NCBI GenBank assembly: GCA_001805085.1
Contig: MHEA01000008.1
Location: 1,764-10,433, forward strand
Direction: 5' to 3'
DNA: 8,670 nucleotides
Source: Nitrospirae bacterium GWC2_57_9
GTDB lineage: Bacteria; Nitrospirota; UBA9217
Of this stretch, positions 1 to 6,016 are shown piece by piece. Position numbers and translations under genes: made by a program. The notes beneath the pieces are model-generated. The model did no database searches. It was not told the origin of the DNA and saw nothing but the letters and a program-made list of their open reading frames with translations. The first letter of the stretch is position 1, and every line of letters begins with the position of its first letter.

Positions 1-1152
1 AAACGTTGCCAGCACCGCCAGGGGGAGCGTTATCGCTACGACCAGCGCGCCCCGTATATTACTGAGGAAGAGATAGAGGACCACGACTACCAGGATCGCC
101 CCTTCGGCAAGGGCGATCGAAACCGTGGATATGCTTTCATTCACCAGTTCAGAGCGGTCATAGAACGGTTTAATCTTGATTCCCTGGGGGAGAACATTGC
201 CCGCATTGATCTCATCCACCTTTTTTTTGACCGCAGCCACGACCTCCCTGCCGCTGCCGCCTTTGACCATGAGCACGATGCCTGCTACGGCCTCGCTCGT
301 GCCGTCCTTCACCACCGCTCCCTGCCTGCTCTCGGGTCCGAAACGCACCTCGGAAATATCCTTCACGAACACAGCCGTGCCGTGATCGTTCTTGACCACG
401 ATATTTCCCACATCGTCCAGCGTTCTGATCAAACCGAGGGAGCGCACGATGAACTGCTCCGAGGAATGCTCGATAACGCTGCCGCCGGCATTCGCGTTGT
501 TGCTGCCGACCGCCTCAAATACTTCGCGGAGGCTTACGTCGTATTTCTTTAACCGGTCGGGGTCCACTACAACCTGATATTGTTTGACCATGCCGCCGAA
601 GGCGTTCACGTCTGTAACACCAGGTACACTCTTCAGGATCGGCTTAACTACCCAGTCCTGCAGAGTGCGAAGCTCGATGAGGTCCGCCTCAGTCAGGGCA
701 ACGTTCCCGGGTTTATCCAGCGTGTACTGATATACCTCGCCCAAGCCCGTGGAGATGGGTCCCATGACGGGTTCGATCCCCGAAGGCAGCTTTTCCTTTG
801 CCTCGATCAGACGTTCCAGCACGAGCTGCCGGGCGAAATAGATATCCACGTCGTCCTCGAACACGACCGTGATCATGGAAAGGCCGTACTTGGAAAGGGA
901 CCTGGTGTCCTGGACGCGCGGCAGCCCCGTCATCTGGACTTCTACGGGGTAGGAAACGAATTTTTCCACCTCCTCGGGAGACATTCCGGGGGCCTCGCTA
1001 ATTATCTGCACCTGTACATTGGTAACGTCCGGAAACGCGTCCACCGGAAGCTGCTTAAAAGCATAGACGCCGAAAATGACAAGCCCGGCAACCAGCACTG
1101 ATATCAGCAACCGTTGCCGGAGACCGAATTCTATTATTCGTTCAATGACCAT
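1..1152 (-). CDS. czcA: Heavy-metal efflux RND pump, CzcA/CusA family (partial, N-terminal 384 residues)
   Basis: This is the inner-membrane proton/metal antiporter of a tripartite RND system that exports divalent or monovalent metal ions. The reading frame is open from the ATG at 1152 to the left window edge and was read codon by codon. Visible parts are TM1 (about 13-31), the porter-domain start PVDAFPDVT (36-44), the family-typical stretch EDDVDIYFARQL (100-111), GVTDVNAFGG (178-187), SNNANAGG (217-224), TM2 (about 343-363) and the start of TM3. Length compared with the family (about 1030-1050 residues) shows that roughly 60% lies outside the window, including the TM4 acidic motif and the metal-site residues that separate Zn/Co/Cd (Czc) from Cu/Ag (Cus) pumps. 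The start overlaps the end of czcB by 11 bases, implying translational coupling. The HME-RND assignment is secure. The Czc label rests mainly on the His-rich partner adaptor. Confidence 0.93.
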   Translation of the reverse strand, partial: MVIERIIEFGLRQRLLISVLVAGLVIFGVYAFKQLPVDAFPDVTNVQVQIISEAPGMSPEEVEKFVSYPVEVQMTGLPRVQDTRSLSKYGLSMITVVFEDDVDIYFARQLVLERLIEAKEKLPSGIEPVMGPISTGLGEVYQYTLDKPGNVALTEADLIELRTLQDWVVKPILKSVPGVTDVNAFGGMVKQYQVVVDPDRLKKYDVSLREVFEAVGSNNANAGGSVIEHSSEQFIVRSLGLIRTLDDVGNIVVKNDHGTAVFVKDISEVRFGPESRQGAVVKDGTSEAVAGIVLMVKGGSGREVVAAVKKKVDEINAGNVLPQGIKIKPFYDRSELVNESISTVSIALAEGAILVVVVLYLFLSNIRGALVVAITLPLAVLATF

Positions 1153-2398
1153 GGCCTTCCTCTGACAGCTCTTCCTTTTTGAGTTCAGACTTGAGCGTAA
1201 ACGCGCCCTTCACTACTACGCTATCGCCGGGGGTCAGCCCCTCGACGACCTCAACGTGTCTGCCGAGCGACCGGCCGGGCCTGATCTCCCTCCGTTCGAA
1301 CATATCAGCGCTGGTGCGGACGAAGACGAAGCGCTCTTCAGCATCGATCAGGATCGCCTCGTCAGGTACCATGATCGCTTTCTCCGTTTGCGCGCCTTTG
1401 GCGTCAATGCTCACCGTGGCGAACATGCCCGGTTTCAGAAGCCTGCCCAAGTTCTCAACCACAACGCGCGTTTTAACAGTTCTGGTCTTCTCATCCATCA
1501 CGTCGCCGATGTAGGAAATAACGCCTTTGAAGTTTCGATCGGGATAAGCAGTTGTCCTGACCTTCACGGCGGTCCCGCTCCGGAGACGGCCGAGATCCTT
1601 CTCGTAGATGTCGATGACCACCCAGAGGGCCGAGAGATCGGCGACCGTGAAGAGCGTCCTGTCCGGGCTCACCACTTCTCCCTGAGTTGCTGTTCGTTCA
1701 ATTACGGAACCATTAATCGGCGAAGCAATCGCGATAAGAGGATGCCGGTCCCCTTCATGCCGGTTATCGAACTTGTCGATATCGATCCCGAGCAAATGGA
1801 ACTTCTCATGCGCAAAGGCAAGGTCTGCCTCTGCTTCGCTCAGATCCTGCTTCGCCTTGATTACGTCCTTTTCCGGCGAGATCTTTTTCGCGAACAGGGT
1901 TTCCTCCCGTTGCAGATTCTTTCTAGCAACTTCGACCCGTCCCCTGGATTTCGCATACTCCGCCCATGCCTGCCCCAGTTCAGGGCTATCGAAGTAGGCC
2001 AACGCCTGGCCTGCCCGCACAGCATCGCCTTGTGCCGCAACCAGTTTGACGAGCCTGCCGGAGGTTCTCGGGCTTATCTTCGCAACACGGTCGCTGTTCA
2101 GCTCGATTACTGCGGTAGCCTCGATCGGCGCTGATAAAGGCGTCAGAATGACTTCCCAGACCTCGATGCCTGCCGCTTTCTGTGCTTCTTCAGCAAGCGT
2201 TACAGCCGATTCCTGGTGTTCGTCCTCGTGCGAGTCTTCGGCTGCATGTTCATCATGGCCCTTCATCCGCGAGAGCGACAATCCGGCGATCAGGACGACT
2301 GCCAGAACCGCAGCCGCTGCCATCAGCATTCCTTTCGGCCTTTTTTTCTGAGCCATGTTGGCCCAGAAATACCGGAGCTGCTCTATTATTTTTTTCAT
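1142..2398 (-). CDS. czcB: RND efflux periplasmic adaptor, CzcB/CusB family
   Basis: This is the membrane-fusion protein that bridges the RND pump and the outer-membrane channel in the periplasm and may hand metal to the pump. The 418-residue length fits the family. There is a cytoplasmic N-terminus, one TM anchor (about 24-42), a His/Asp/Glu-rich segment (HDEHAAEDSHEDEH, 48-61), the first lipoyl/barrel half (PRTSGRLVKLVAAQGDAVRAGQ within 110-131), a helical hairpin (about 140-205), the second lipoyl half (SPINGSVIE, 226-234), a beta-barrel domain (about 255-335, with LKPGMFATVSI at 321-331) and a membrane-proximal domain to the end. It closes with GHGH. The ATG at 2398 overlaps the czcC stop in an ATGA arrangement and has an AGGAGG ribosome site inside the end of czcC. 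His-rich sections favour Zn/Co/Cd/Ni over Cu, but this is inference. Confidence 0.93.
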   Translation of the reverse strand: MKKIIEQLRYFWANMAQKKRPKGMLMAAAAVLAVVLIAGLSLSRMKGHDEHAAEDSHEDEHQESAVTLAEEAQKAAGIEVWEVILTPLSAPIEATAVIELNSDRVAKISPRTSGRLVKLVAAQGDAVRAGQALAYFDSPELGQAWAEYAKSRGRVEVARKNLQREETLFAKKISPEKDVIKAKQDLSEAEADLAFAHEKFHLLGIDIDKFDNRHEGDRHPLIAIASPINGSVIERTATQGEVVSPDRTLFTVADLSALWVVIDIYEKDLGRLRSGTAVKVRTTAYPDRNFKGVISYIGDVMDEKTRTVKTRVVVENLGRLLKPGMFATVSIDAKGAQTEKAIMVPDEAILIDAEERFVFVRTSADMFERREIRPGRSLGRHVEVVEGLTPGDSVVVKGAFTLKSELKKEELSEEGHGH

Positions 2399-3624
2399 TT
2401 CAGACTTCCTCCTGTTGCTTTCTCCAACGCATTCATGGCCAGTTGGGTCCTGAGCTGGGAGTCAAGATAGGCAAACTGCGCTTCGAGCGTATCCTTCTGA
2501 GCAAGCCGGACCTCGAAGAACCCGATCTTGCCTTCTTTGTATGAGAGATTCATGAGTTCCAGATTTTCAAGGGCCTTCTCAAGAATCTCCTTCCGAAAGA
2601 GGCCGAGTTCCTCGGCTGCGCTTACGAGGCTCGCATAGGCTTCTTCCAGCTCCCGGTCGATCGATTTTTCCAGACTGGCTTGTCGGATGTTCGCCTGTTC
2701 TGCCCGTGTACTCGCTTCTTTGCGCTCCGCCTGGTTTCTGTTGAAGAGAGGCAGCGGAACGGAGAGCGCCAACCCGGTAATGTTCGCTCTCTCGTCCTTT
2801 TCGATAAAACCCGACACGGTCACGTTCGGGAAACCGCTTCGGCCTGCGAGCTTCATGGCCGATGCTGTGCTGTCAACGTCAGCCGATGCCGCCTTGATGT
2901 CCGGTCTGCGGGAGTCAGCAAGCTGTTTCAGGCCTTCTTTGGCCGGAACAGCAGCAATTTCGGTCGGTAAATCGCCCTGTACGGTAAAGCTCTGATCGGA
3001 CTTGAGGCCGAGAAGAGCCTGCAGAGCCAGAATCGCGGTGCGCTCTTCACTCGATGCCTGGAGCAGGTCCCGCTTCGCCTTGCCCAGTTCCACAGAGGCA
3101 AGGTTCATTTCCAGCGCAGCCACGTCGCCTGCCTTGAACTTTGTCTCCGCAAAACTGTACAGCTCCTCCTGCAGCTTTACTGTCTCTTCAGTGAGAGCTT
3201 TTTTCCTTTTTGCAGCAAGTGCCTTCGCGAAGGCATCTTTCACGTCCGCGATAAGCAGGCGCTCACGGTCCCGGATCTCCTGCATGGTTTTTTCAAGGGC
3301 TTTTCCCGCCGCATCTTTGCGAAGCCCCCGCTGCCCCGCGATCTCGAACTCCTGGGACAGCCTTACCTCGTAGTTATTGAACTCTTCACCGCCCGCATCG
3401 GCAGGGTATTTCTTTTCTGCCGACGTCCCTTCAATGACGGGGTTTGAACTAAGGAGAAGGCTTGCCTGATCGAGCTTCCCCTGCGCCGCAATCTTTTCCT
3501 GCCTCGCCTCCCGCAGGTCGGGATTGTCCTTTAATGCCATATCGACTGCTTCATCCATGGTGATGGCAAAGGAACTCGAAGCGAGCATCAAAACAAAAGC
3601 GCAAAGCAAGAGAACATATTTCAT
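2395..3624 (-). CDS. czcC: Outer-membrane efflux channel, TolC/CzcC family
   Basis: This is the outer-membrane channel of the tripartite metal-efflux pump. From the chosen start it is 409 residues. It has a signal peptide (MKYVLLLCAF onward, cleavage likely after SSSFA at about 20) and no lipobox Cys, so it differs from lipoprotein CusC. Two OEP repeats follow. The first has EAVDMALKDNPDLREA (25-40) and QEFEIAGQRG (91-100), typical of CzcC-like proteins. The second has SRRPDIKAA (238-246) and the conserved SVPLPLFNRNQ (288-298). Long coiled-coil helices lie at about 100-205 and 295-400. The frame is open upstream to 3696, but the extra 24 residues are polar and Cys-rich and would bury the signal peptide. 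The ATG at 3624 has a GAGGTG ribosome site 6 bases upstream. It is the first gene of the czcCBA block. Confidence 0.92.
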   Translation of the reverse strand: MKYVLLLCAFVLMLASSSFAITMDEAVDMALKDNPDLREARQEKIAAQGKLDQASLLLSSNPVIEGTSAEKKYPADAGGEEFNNYEVRLSQEFEIAGQRGLRKDAAGKALEKTMQEIRDRERLLIADVKDAFAKALAAKRKKALTEETVKLQEELYSFAETKFKAGDVAALEMNLASVELGKAKRDLLQASSEERTAILALQALLGLKSDQSFTVQGDLPTEIAAVPAKEGLKQLADSRRPDIKAASADVDSTASAMKLAGRSGFPNVTVSGFIEKDERANITGLALSVPLPLFNRNQAERKEASTRAEQANIRQASLEKSIDRELEEAYASLVSAAEELGLFRKEILEKALENLELMNLSYKEGKIGFFEVRLAQKDTLEAQFAYLDSQLRTQLAMNALEKATGGSLK

Positions 3625-3630
3625 AAAACA

Positions 3631-3636
3631 CACCTC
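3631..3636 (-). promoter_or_regulatory. Ribosome binding site that fixes the czcC start
   Basis: On the minus strand GAGGTG lies six bases before the ATG at 3624. It decides in favour of the shorter czcC product, which begins with a proper signal peptide, over the longer open frame from 3696. It abuts the palindrome at 3636-3647, so a protein bound there could block translation or transcription. Confidence 0.65.
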
Positions 3637-3647
3637 ATCCATGGATG
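3636..3647. promoter_or_regulatory. Perfect 12-bp palindrome in the czcC leader, possible operator
   Basis: CATCCATGGATG is its own reverse complement and lies 11 bases upstream of the czcC ATG, touching the ribosome site. It could be an operator or a small hairpin. No regulator gene in the window matches it, so the role is inferred from position only. Confidence 0.3.
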
Positions 3648-3677
3648 AACAATGATCGCGAAGCGAACAAAAACAGG

Positions 3678-3689
3678 GGGACCGGTCCC
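3678..3689. promoter_or_regulatory. Perfect 12-bp GC-rich palindrome upstream of czcC, possible operator
   Basis: GGGACCGGTCCC is its own reverse complement and sits in the 127-base leader between the small CxxC protein gene and czcC. It stands out against AT-rich surroundings. A hairpin would have no loop, so a dimeric DNA-binding protein is more likely than an RNA structure. I could not place a convincing -35/-10 pair around it. Confidence 0.35.
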
Positions 3690-3751
3690 GGTTCAACTGA
3701 TGCGAATCGAGATTGAAAGGAAAATAAACAGAAGAACTGCTTTATGGGGAG

Positions 3752-4033
3752 CTAATTCTGAGGAGGCTTGTTGATTGGAAAGAACGGCTCTACGTAAGAA
3801 ACATAATGTATTTCGGGGTTCGAGGAGGTGGAACCATAATGCGCCCTGAAGTCATAGGAGAAAACCGAACTCGCGCCGGAACAGATTGAACAATGGCCTT
3901 GATGACCGGCGCTATTGACGGGCGCCGGCAAAGAGCAATCTTCGCATGCCATGCCTTCGGCGACAGGTACGAAGACGTAGATGAAGAGCAGAATTAGGAC
4001 TGCAAGCCATTTATGAGGCGAGATTTTGCGCAT
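3752..4033 (-). CDS. Small exported Cys/His-motif protein of unknown function
   Basis: I do not recognise the family. From the ATG at 4033 the product has 93 residues. It has a basic start (MRKISPHK), a hydrophobic stretch (about 9-25), then a short mature part with C30-x-x-C33 and H44-x-x-H47-C48-x-x-C51, and a tail ending in PFFPINKPPQN. The motif layout could bind a metal ion or form disulfides. Small exported proteins with such motifs and Pro-rich tails occur near metal-efflux genes (DUF2946 is one similar style), but I cannot assign one. The frame stays open to a TTG at 4108, which would add 25 residues. I prefer the ATG because it gives a clean signal peptide. No clear ribosome site is seen for either start. 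It lies 97 bases after the SHOCT gene and 127 before czcC. Confidence 0.6.
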   Translation of the reverse strand: MRKISPHKWLAVLILLFIYVFVPVAEGMACEDCSLPAPVNSAGHQGHCSICSGASSVFSYDFRAHYGSTSSNPEIHYVSYVEPFFPINKPPQN

Positions 4034-4130
4034 AAAAAACGATACACAATTTTTTCGGATAAAGCAAGGTCTTTTTATTATTCGCAGATATTCTTGGGGC
4101 GATAGCAATCGAGCAGCATTCGATTATTTT

Positions 4131-4376
4131 TCATGGTGCATTTCTTCGGTTATCGAATCTTCTTTTTTTTCTTTCATATTCTTCTTTGCTTATTTCTCCC
4201 TTTGCATATCGCTTTTTAAGCATATCAAGTGCCGATTCTTGTGACTGCGGTCCCCGTTCTTTGTCCATGGACGATGCTATCCAGCGGACAAGAAGAACGA
4301 CCCCGGCGATGACGGCAATCCAAAATACGATCATGAAAATCCAGCCCAACCACCCCATGCCGGAACCCCAGTTCAT
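4131..4376 (-). CDS. Membrane-anchored SHOCT-domain protein (second copy)
   Basis: This 81-residue protein has a Gly/Trp-rich N-terminus (MNWGSGMGWLGW), one TM helix (about 10-34), a short polar linker and a C-terminal SHOCT domain (about 48-75: ALDMLKKRYAKGEISKEEYE). SHOCT is a short amphipathic domain often found at protein ends and thought to mediate oligomerisation or interaction. No enzyme activity is expected. The start overlaps the stop of a 31-residue ORF in an ATGA arrangement. AGGGG lies eight bases before the ATG. It is a paralogue of the SHOCT protein at 6166-6417. The two share the pattern (A)xD-hydrophobic-LKK-x-YA-x-GEI-x-x-EE. The membrane topology and partner are unknown. Confidence 0.82.
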   Translation of the reverse strand: MNWGSGMGWLGWIFMIVFWIAVIAGVVLLVRWIASSMDKERGPQSQESALDMLKKRYAKGEISKEEYERKKRRFDNRRNAP

Positions 4377-4468
4377 CTCCCAAGCCCCTTCATACCGGGA
4401 CTTTGGGCGGAAGCGTAGCCAGCAACAAACAAAAGCACTCCACTCGATACCGCTGAGGTAAAAGTCAT
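4373..4468 (-). CDS. 31-residue signal-peptide-like small ORF
   Basis: The product reads MTFTSAVSSGVLLFVAGYASA then QSPGMKGLGR, so a hydrophobic core and an AxA-type cleavage site leave a ten-residue mature end. The ATG begins one base after the upstream stop (TAA then ATG). The stop overlaps the next ATG (ATGA). GAAGAG lies about six to eight bases upstream. This tight nesting suggests translation. It could instead be a coupling ORF or the relic of a longer secreted protein. No homologue is recognised. Confidence 0.4.
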   Translation of the reverse strand: MTFTSAVSSGVLLFVAGYASAQSPGMKGLGR

Positions 4469-4945
4469 TTACATCTCTTCTGCCTCATTCCTATTTTGAT
4501 ACACGATTCTGCGCGTCAGCCAGAAGGCAGTCAGCCCCGTAGCGCCTAACTGGATCAACGGTGATACGCCGATCCCGAACAATGTGGGCATAAGCGCAGC
4601 ATAACTCCATGCCTTCATCACGAAAACTTTAACATATTCTATAAAAGCGGCGGTTACCACCCCGGCAGCAAAAGCAACGCAGATTTGCTTCCTATTAATC
4701 GTTTTAAGCCAGAACACTTCCCGCCATAGAACAGCCACAAAAAGATAAATGCCTAAAATAATGACGCCATCTACGGCGGATGCATAATTCAGCATGAGCA
4801 CGTACTTCTTTGCATTAAAATCATGATCTTTATAAAGAAACACCGCATGAAATGACTCCCATACGTAGTTCAACACGTATGAAGTTGCAAATACTGATGT
4901 CAAAGTCAAAATAAATTCTGCGGTTTTCTTCCTCATGACATTCAT
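4469..4945 (-). CDS. Conserved four-helix membrane protein of unknown function
   Basis: This 158-residue protein has about four TM helices (near 8-28, 57-75, 87-107 and 126-146). Conserved-looking polar residues lie in or beside membranes: NYVWE (26-30), a Y54/D59 pair, E103 in FIEYVK, WSY (113-115), MP (119-120) and the run IGVSPLIQL (125-133). I associate this combination (N-terminal WE, an internal E, then WxY...MP...SPxxQL) with a family of small bacterial and archaeal membrane proteins without an assigned function. No catalytic motif can be named. The start may be the ATG at 4945 or the one at 4936. Neither has a strong ribosome site. It lies 37 bases after the remnant at 4983-5244 and one base before the 31-residue ORF, probably in one transcript with the second SHOCT gene. 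Confidence 0.75.
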   Translation of the reverse strand: MNVMRKKTAEFILTLTSVFATSYVLNYVWESFHAVFLYKDHDFNAKKYVLMLNYASAVDGVIILGIYLFVAVLWREVFWLKTINRKQICVAFAAGVVTAAFIEYVKVFVMKAWSYAALMPTLFGIGVSPLIQLGATGLTAFWLTRRIVYQNRNEAEEM

Positions 4946-4982
4946 TCTATAAAACGAACCCTGCTCTTTTTCTTTTTAACCG

Positions 4983-5244
4983 CTACGCGGTTTTGTCCGC
5001 ATTCTGATCTAACTGATCTGCCAAAAAATGAGCGGCGGCAGCCAGTGCATTGTGCAAACCGTTGACGACGGCATGATACTTCCTACCTGATCTCGACTCT
5101 GCAAAATCCAGGTACCGGCCGATCTCGGCATCAGAAAGCTCCCTGTAGGAATAGAGAAGCGCGTCGGCCTTTTTTCTCCTGCCGTGCAAAAGCCGGCATA
5201 CATCACCAACAAAACAGGCACAGCACCCTGAGAAGATTTTTCAT
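4983..5244 (-). pseudogene. Frameshifted and shortened remnant of an exported protein gene
   Basis: A strong AGGAGG site (5250-5255) precedes an ATG at 5244 by five bases. That frame reads MKNLLRVLCLFCW and then stops. A hydrophobic signal-like stretch continues in a second frame (VPVLLVMYAGFCTAGEK), and after an A6 run a third frame reads to the TAG at 4983, with LSDAEIGRYLDFAES followed by GRKYHAVVNGLHNALAAAAHFLADQL. The last part resembles the C-terminal helical repeat of periplasmic proteins that are normally some 200 residues or longer. Two frame changes and the missing middle indicate a decayed gene with an internal deletion. Alternatives are a short TTG-started protein of 68 residues in the last frame (from 5189), or a 13-codon leader peptide at 5244-5203. 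Confidence 0.55.
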
Positions 5245-5249
5245 AAATT

Positions 5250-5255
5250 CCTCCT
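5250..5255 (-). promoter_or_regulatory. Strong ribosome binding site of the remnant gene
   Basis: AGGAGG on the minus strand lies five bases before the ATG at 5244. It shows where the original gene began and supports reading the three broken frames as one former gene. Confidence 0.6.
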
Positions 5256-5293
5256 GCCTTATCGGAAGGGCATTACTCAGAGTGCAATCTGGG

Positions 5294-5330
5294 AATAAAA
5301 AATGCGTTACTTGAATAAAAAGTACCGCAT
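5294..5330 (-). terminator. Rho-independent terminator after the CDF-like transporter gene
   Basis: On the minus strand the arms ATGCG-g-TACTT and AAGTA-a-CGCAT pair with one internal mismatch around a seven-base loop. A run of five T residues (5297-5301) and then ATT follow at once. It lies about 90 bases beyond the transporter stop and closes the right-hand gene block. The remaining intergenic bases (5256-5293 and 5331-5422) show no gene. A promoter for the middle block should lie between this terminator and 5256, but none is convincing. Confidence 0.7.
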
Positions 5331-5422
5331 CTTTATCAGAGCGTCAAGCGAAGGTAAGCATTATCTCTTCACATGGCTCTGCCTTTCAGCATGGCAATAA
5401 CCGTGCGGTAAAATTAATTTCG

Positions 5423-6016
5423 TCAGCTCGCCGGATCCTGTTTGACGTTTGCCTGGCAAGCTCCCCCGCAGGAGCAAGCGAAACTTTTTGCTTTCGCCTT
5501 TTCAAACGCCTCTTTCCCTTCACGAAAGCAGAGCCCCGCAATGATGAATGATCCGACAGAATCGATGCCGCCGATATGGGTCAGCTCGTAGGCTACGCTG
5601 GCAATGAGCAAAACTACTGAGAGCTGCAGGCAGGCGCGGGTGCATGCGTCATCGGAAAGAATGGCTTGCGAGTTCAGCTGTTTCCCGACTTTTACTTTGT
5701 AATGGATCAGCAGCCACATCGTAGCAATGGAAATGAGCGAAATGACAATTCCCCAGAACGTAGTCTCCGGCTTATGTCCCCGGGAAAGGTCAACGGCGGC
5801 TGTGATCGACAGCCCGATTGTCAGAGCATAGAATCCCGCTCCCGTGATCTTGAGCGCTGTCTGTTCGAACCGATCTGGGTTTTCATTGCCATTGTTCCTG
5901 ATCCTTCGCACCATATGCCAGATGGCGATACCCGAAAGGACCTCAACGAAGGAATCTACTCCGAATCCGAATAGAGCCATGCTGCCGTCCTCGAGACCGA
6001 AAAAAACGGAGACCAC
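5423..6016 (-). CDS. CDF-like cation transporter with Cys-rich tail (N-terminus uncertain)
   Basis: This inner-membrane protein resembles the TM domain of cation diffusion facilitators and lacks the usual long cytoplasmic C-terminal domain. Residues from the GTG at 6016: TM2-like segment with FGFGVDSFVEVLSG (16-29), further TM helices at about 55-75, 87-105, 128-145 and 150-163, the family-typical end IAGLCFREGKEAFEKA (159-174), and a Cys-rich tail CSCGGAC (181-187). Where classical CDFs carry an H/DxxxD pair in TM5, this one has C125-TRA-C129, so soft metals such as Cu, Hg, Cd or Zn are possible substrates (inference). The GTG start is the first standard in-frame start but would cut TM1. Conserved-looking coding sequence extends upstream to 6124, so the true N-terminus is elsewhere or frameshifted. 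It follows the SHOCT gene and precedes the terminator. Confidence 0.78.
   Translation of the reverse strand: MVSVFFGLEDGSMALFGFGVDSFVEVLSGIAIWHMVRRIRNNGNENPDRFEQTALKITGAGFYALTIGLSITAAVDLSRGHKPETTFWGIVISLISIATMWLLIHYKVKVGKQLNSQAILSDDACTRACLQLSVVLLIASVAYELTHIGGIDSVGSFIIAGLCFREGKEAFEKAKAKSFACSCGGACQANVKQDPAS

Noticed and set aside
580..1101. Plus-strand open frame of 173 codons.
   Set aside because: It is antisense to the well-supported czcA coding sequence and has no family resemblance.
1256..2134. Long plus-strand open frame of 292 codons.
   Set aside because: It lies wholly antisense to czcB, whose domains are clear. The product is Pro/Arg/His-rich with no recognisable domain. It is a shadow of high-GC coding sequence.
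3625..3696. Longer czcC start at 3696.
   Set aside because: It would place 24 polar residues ahead of the signal peptide, and the ribosome site GAGGTG fits the ATG at 3624.
3660..3700. MerR-type promoter (TTGAAC near the GC-rich palindrome).
   Set aside because: No acceptable -10 hexamer occurs at 19-20 bases, so a CueR- or ZntR-type promoter cannot be supported.
4034..4108. TTG start giving a 25-residue extension of the Cys/His small protein.
   Set aside because: The extension puts a polar, Cys-containing segment before the signal peptide and has no ribosome site. The ATG at 4033 is more natural.
4978..4992. Hairpin AACCGC-TAC-GCGGTT at the end of the remnant gene.
   Set aside because: On the minus strand it is followed by A residues, not T, so it cannot terminate the minus-strand genes. 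There is no plus-strand gene for it to serve.
5009..5221. 70-codon minus-strand frame starting with GTG.
   Set aside because: Only its first residues look meaningful (signal-like). The rest is out of frame with the conserved C-terminal domain, so it is treated as part of the broken gene.
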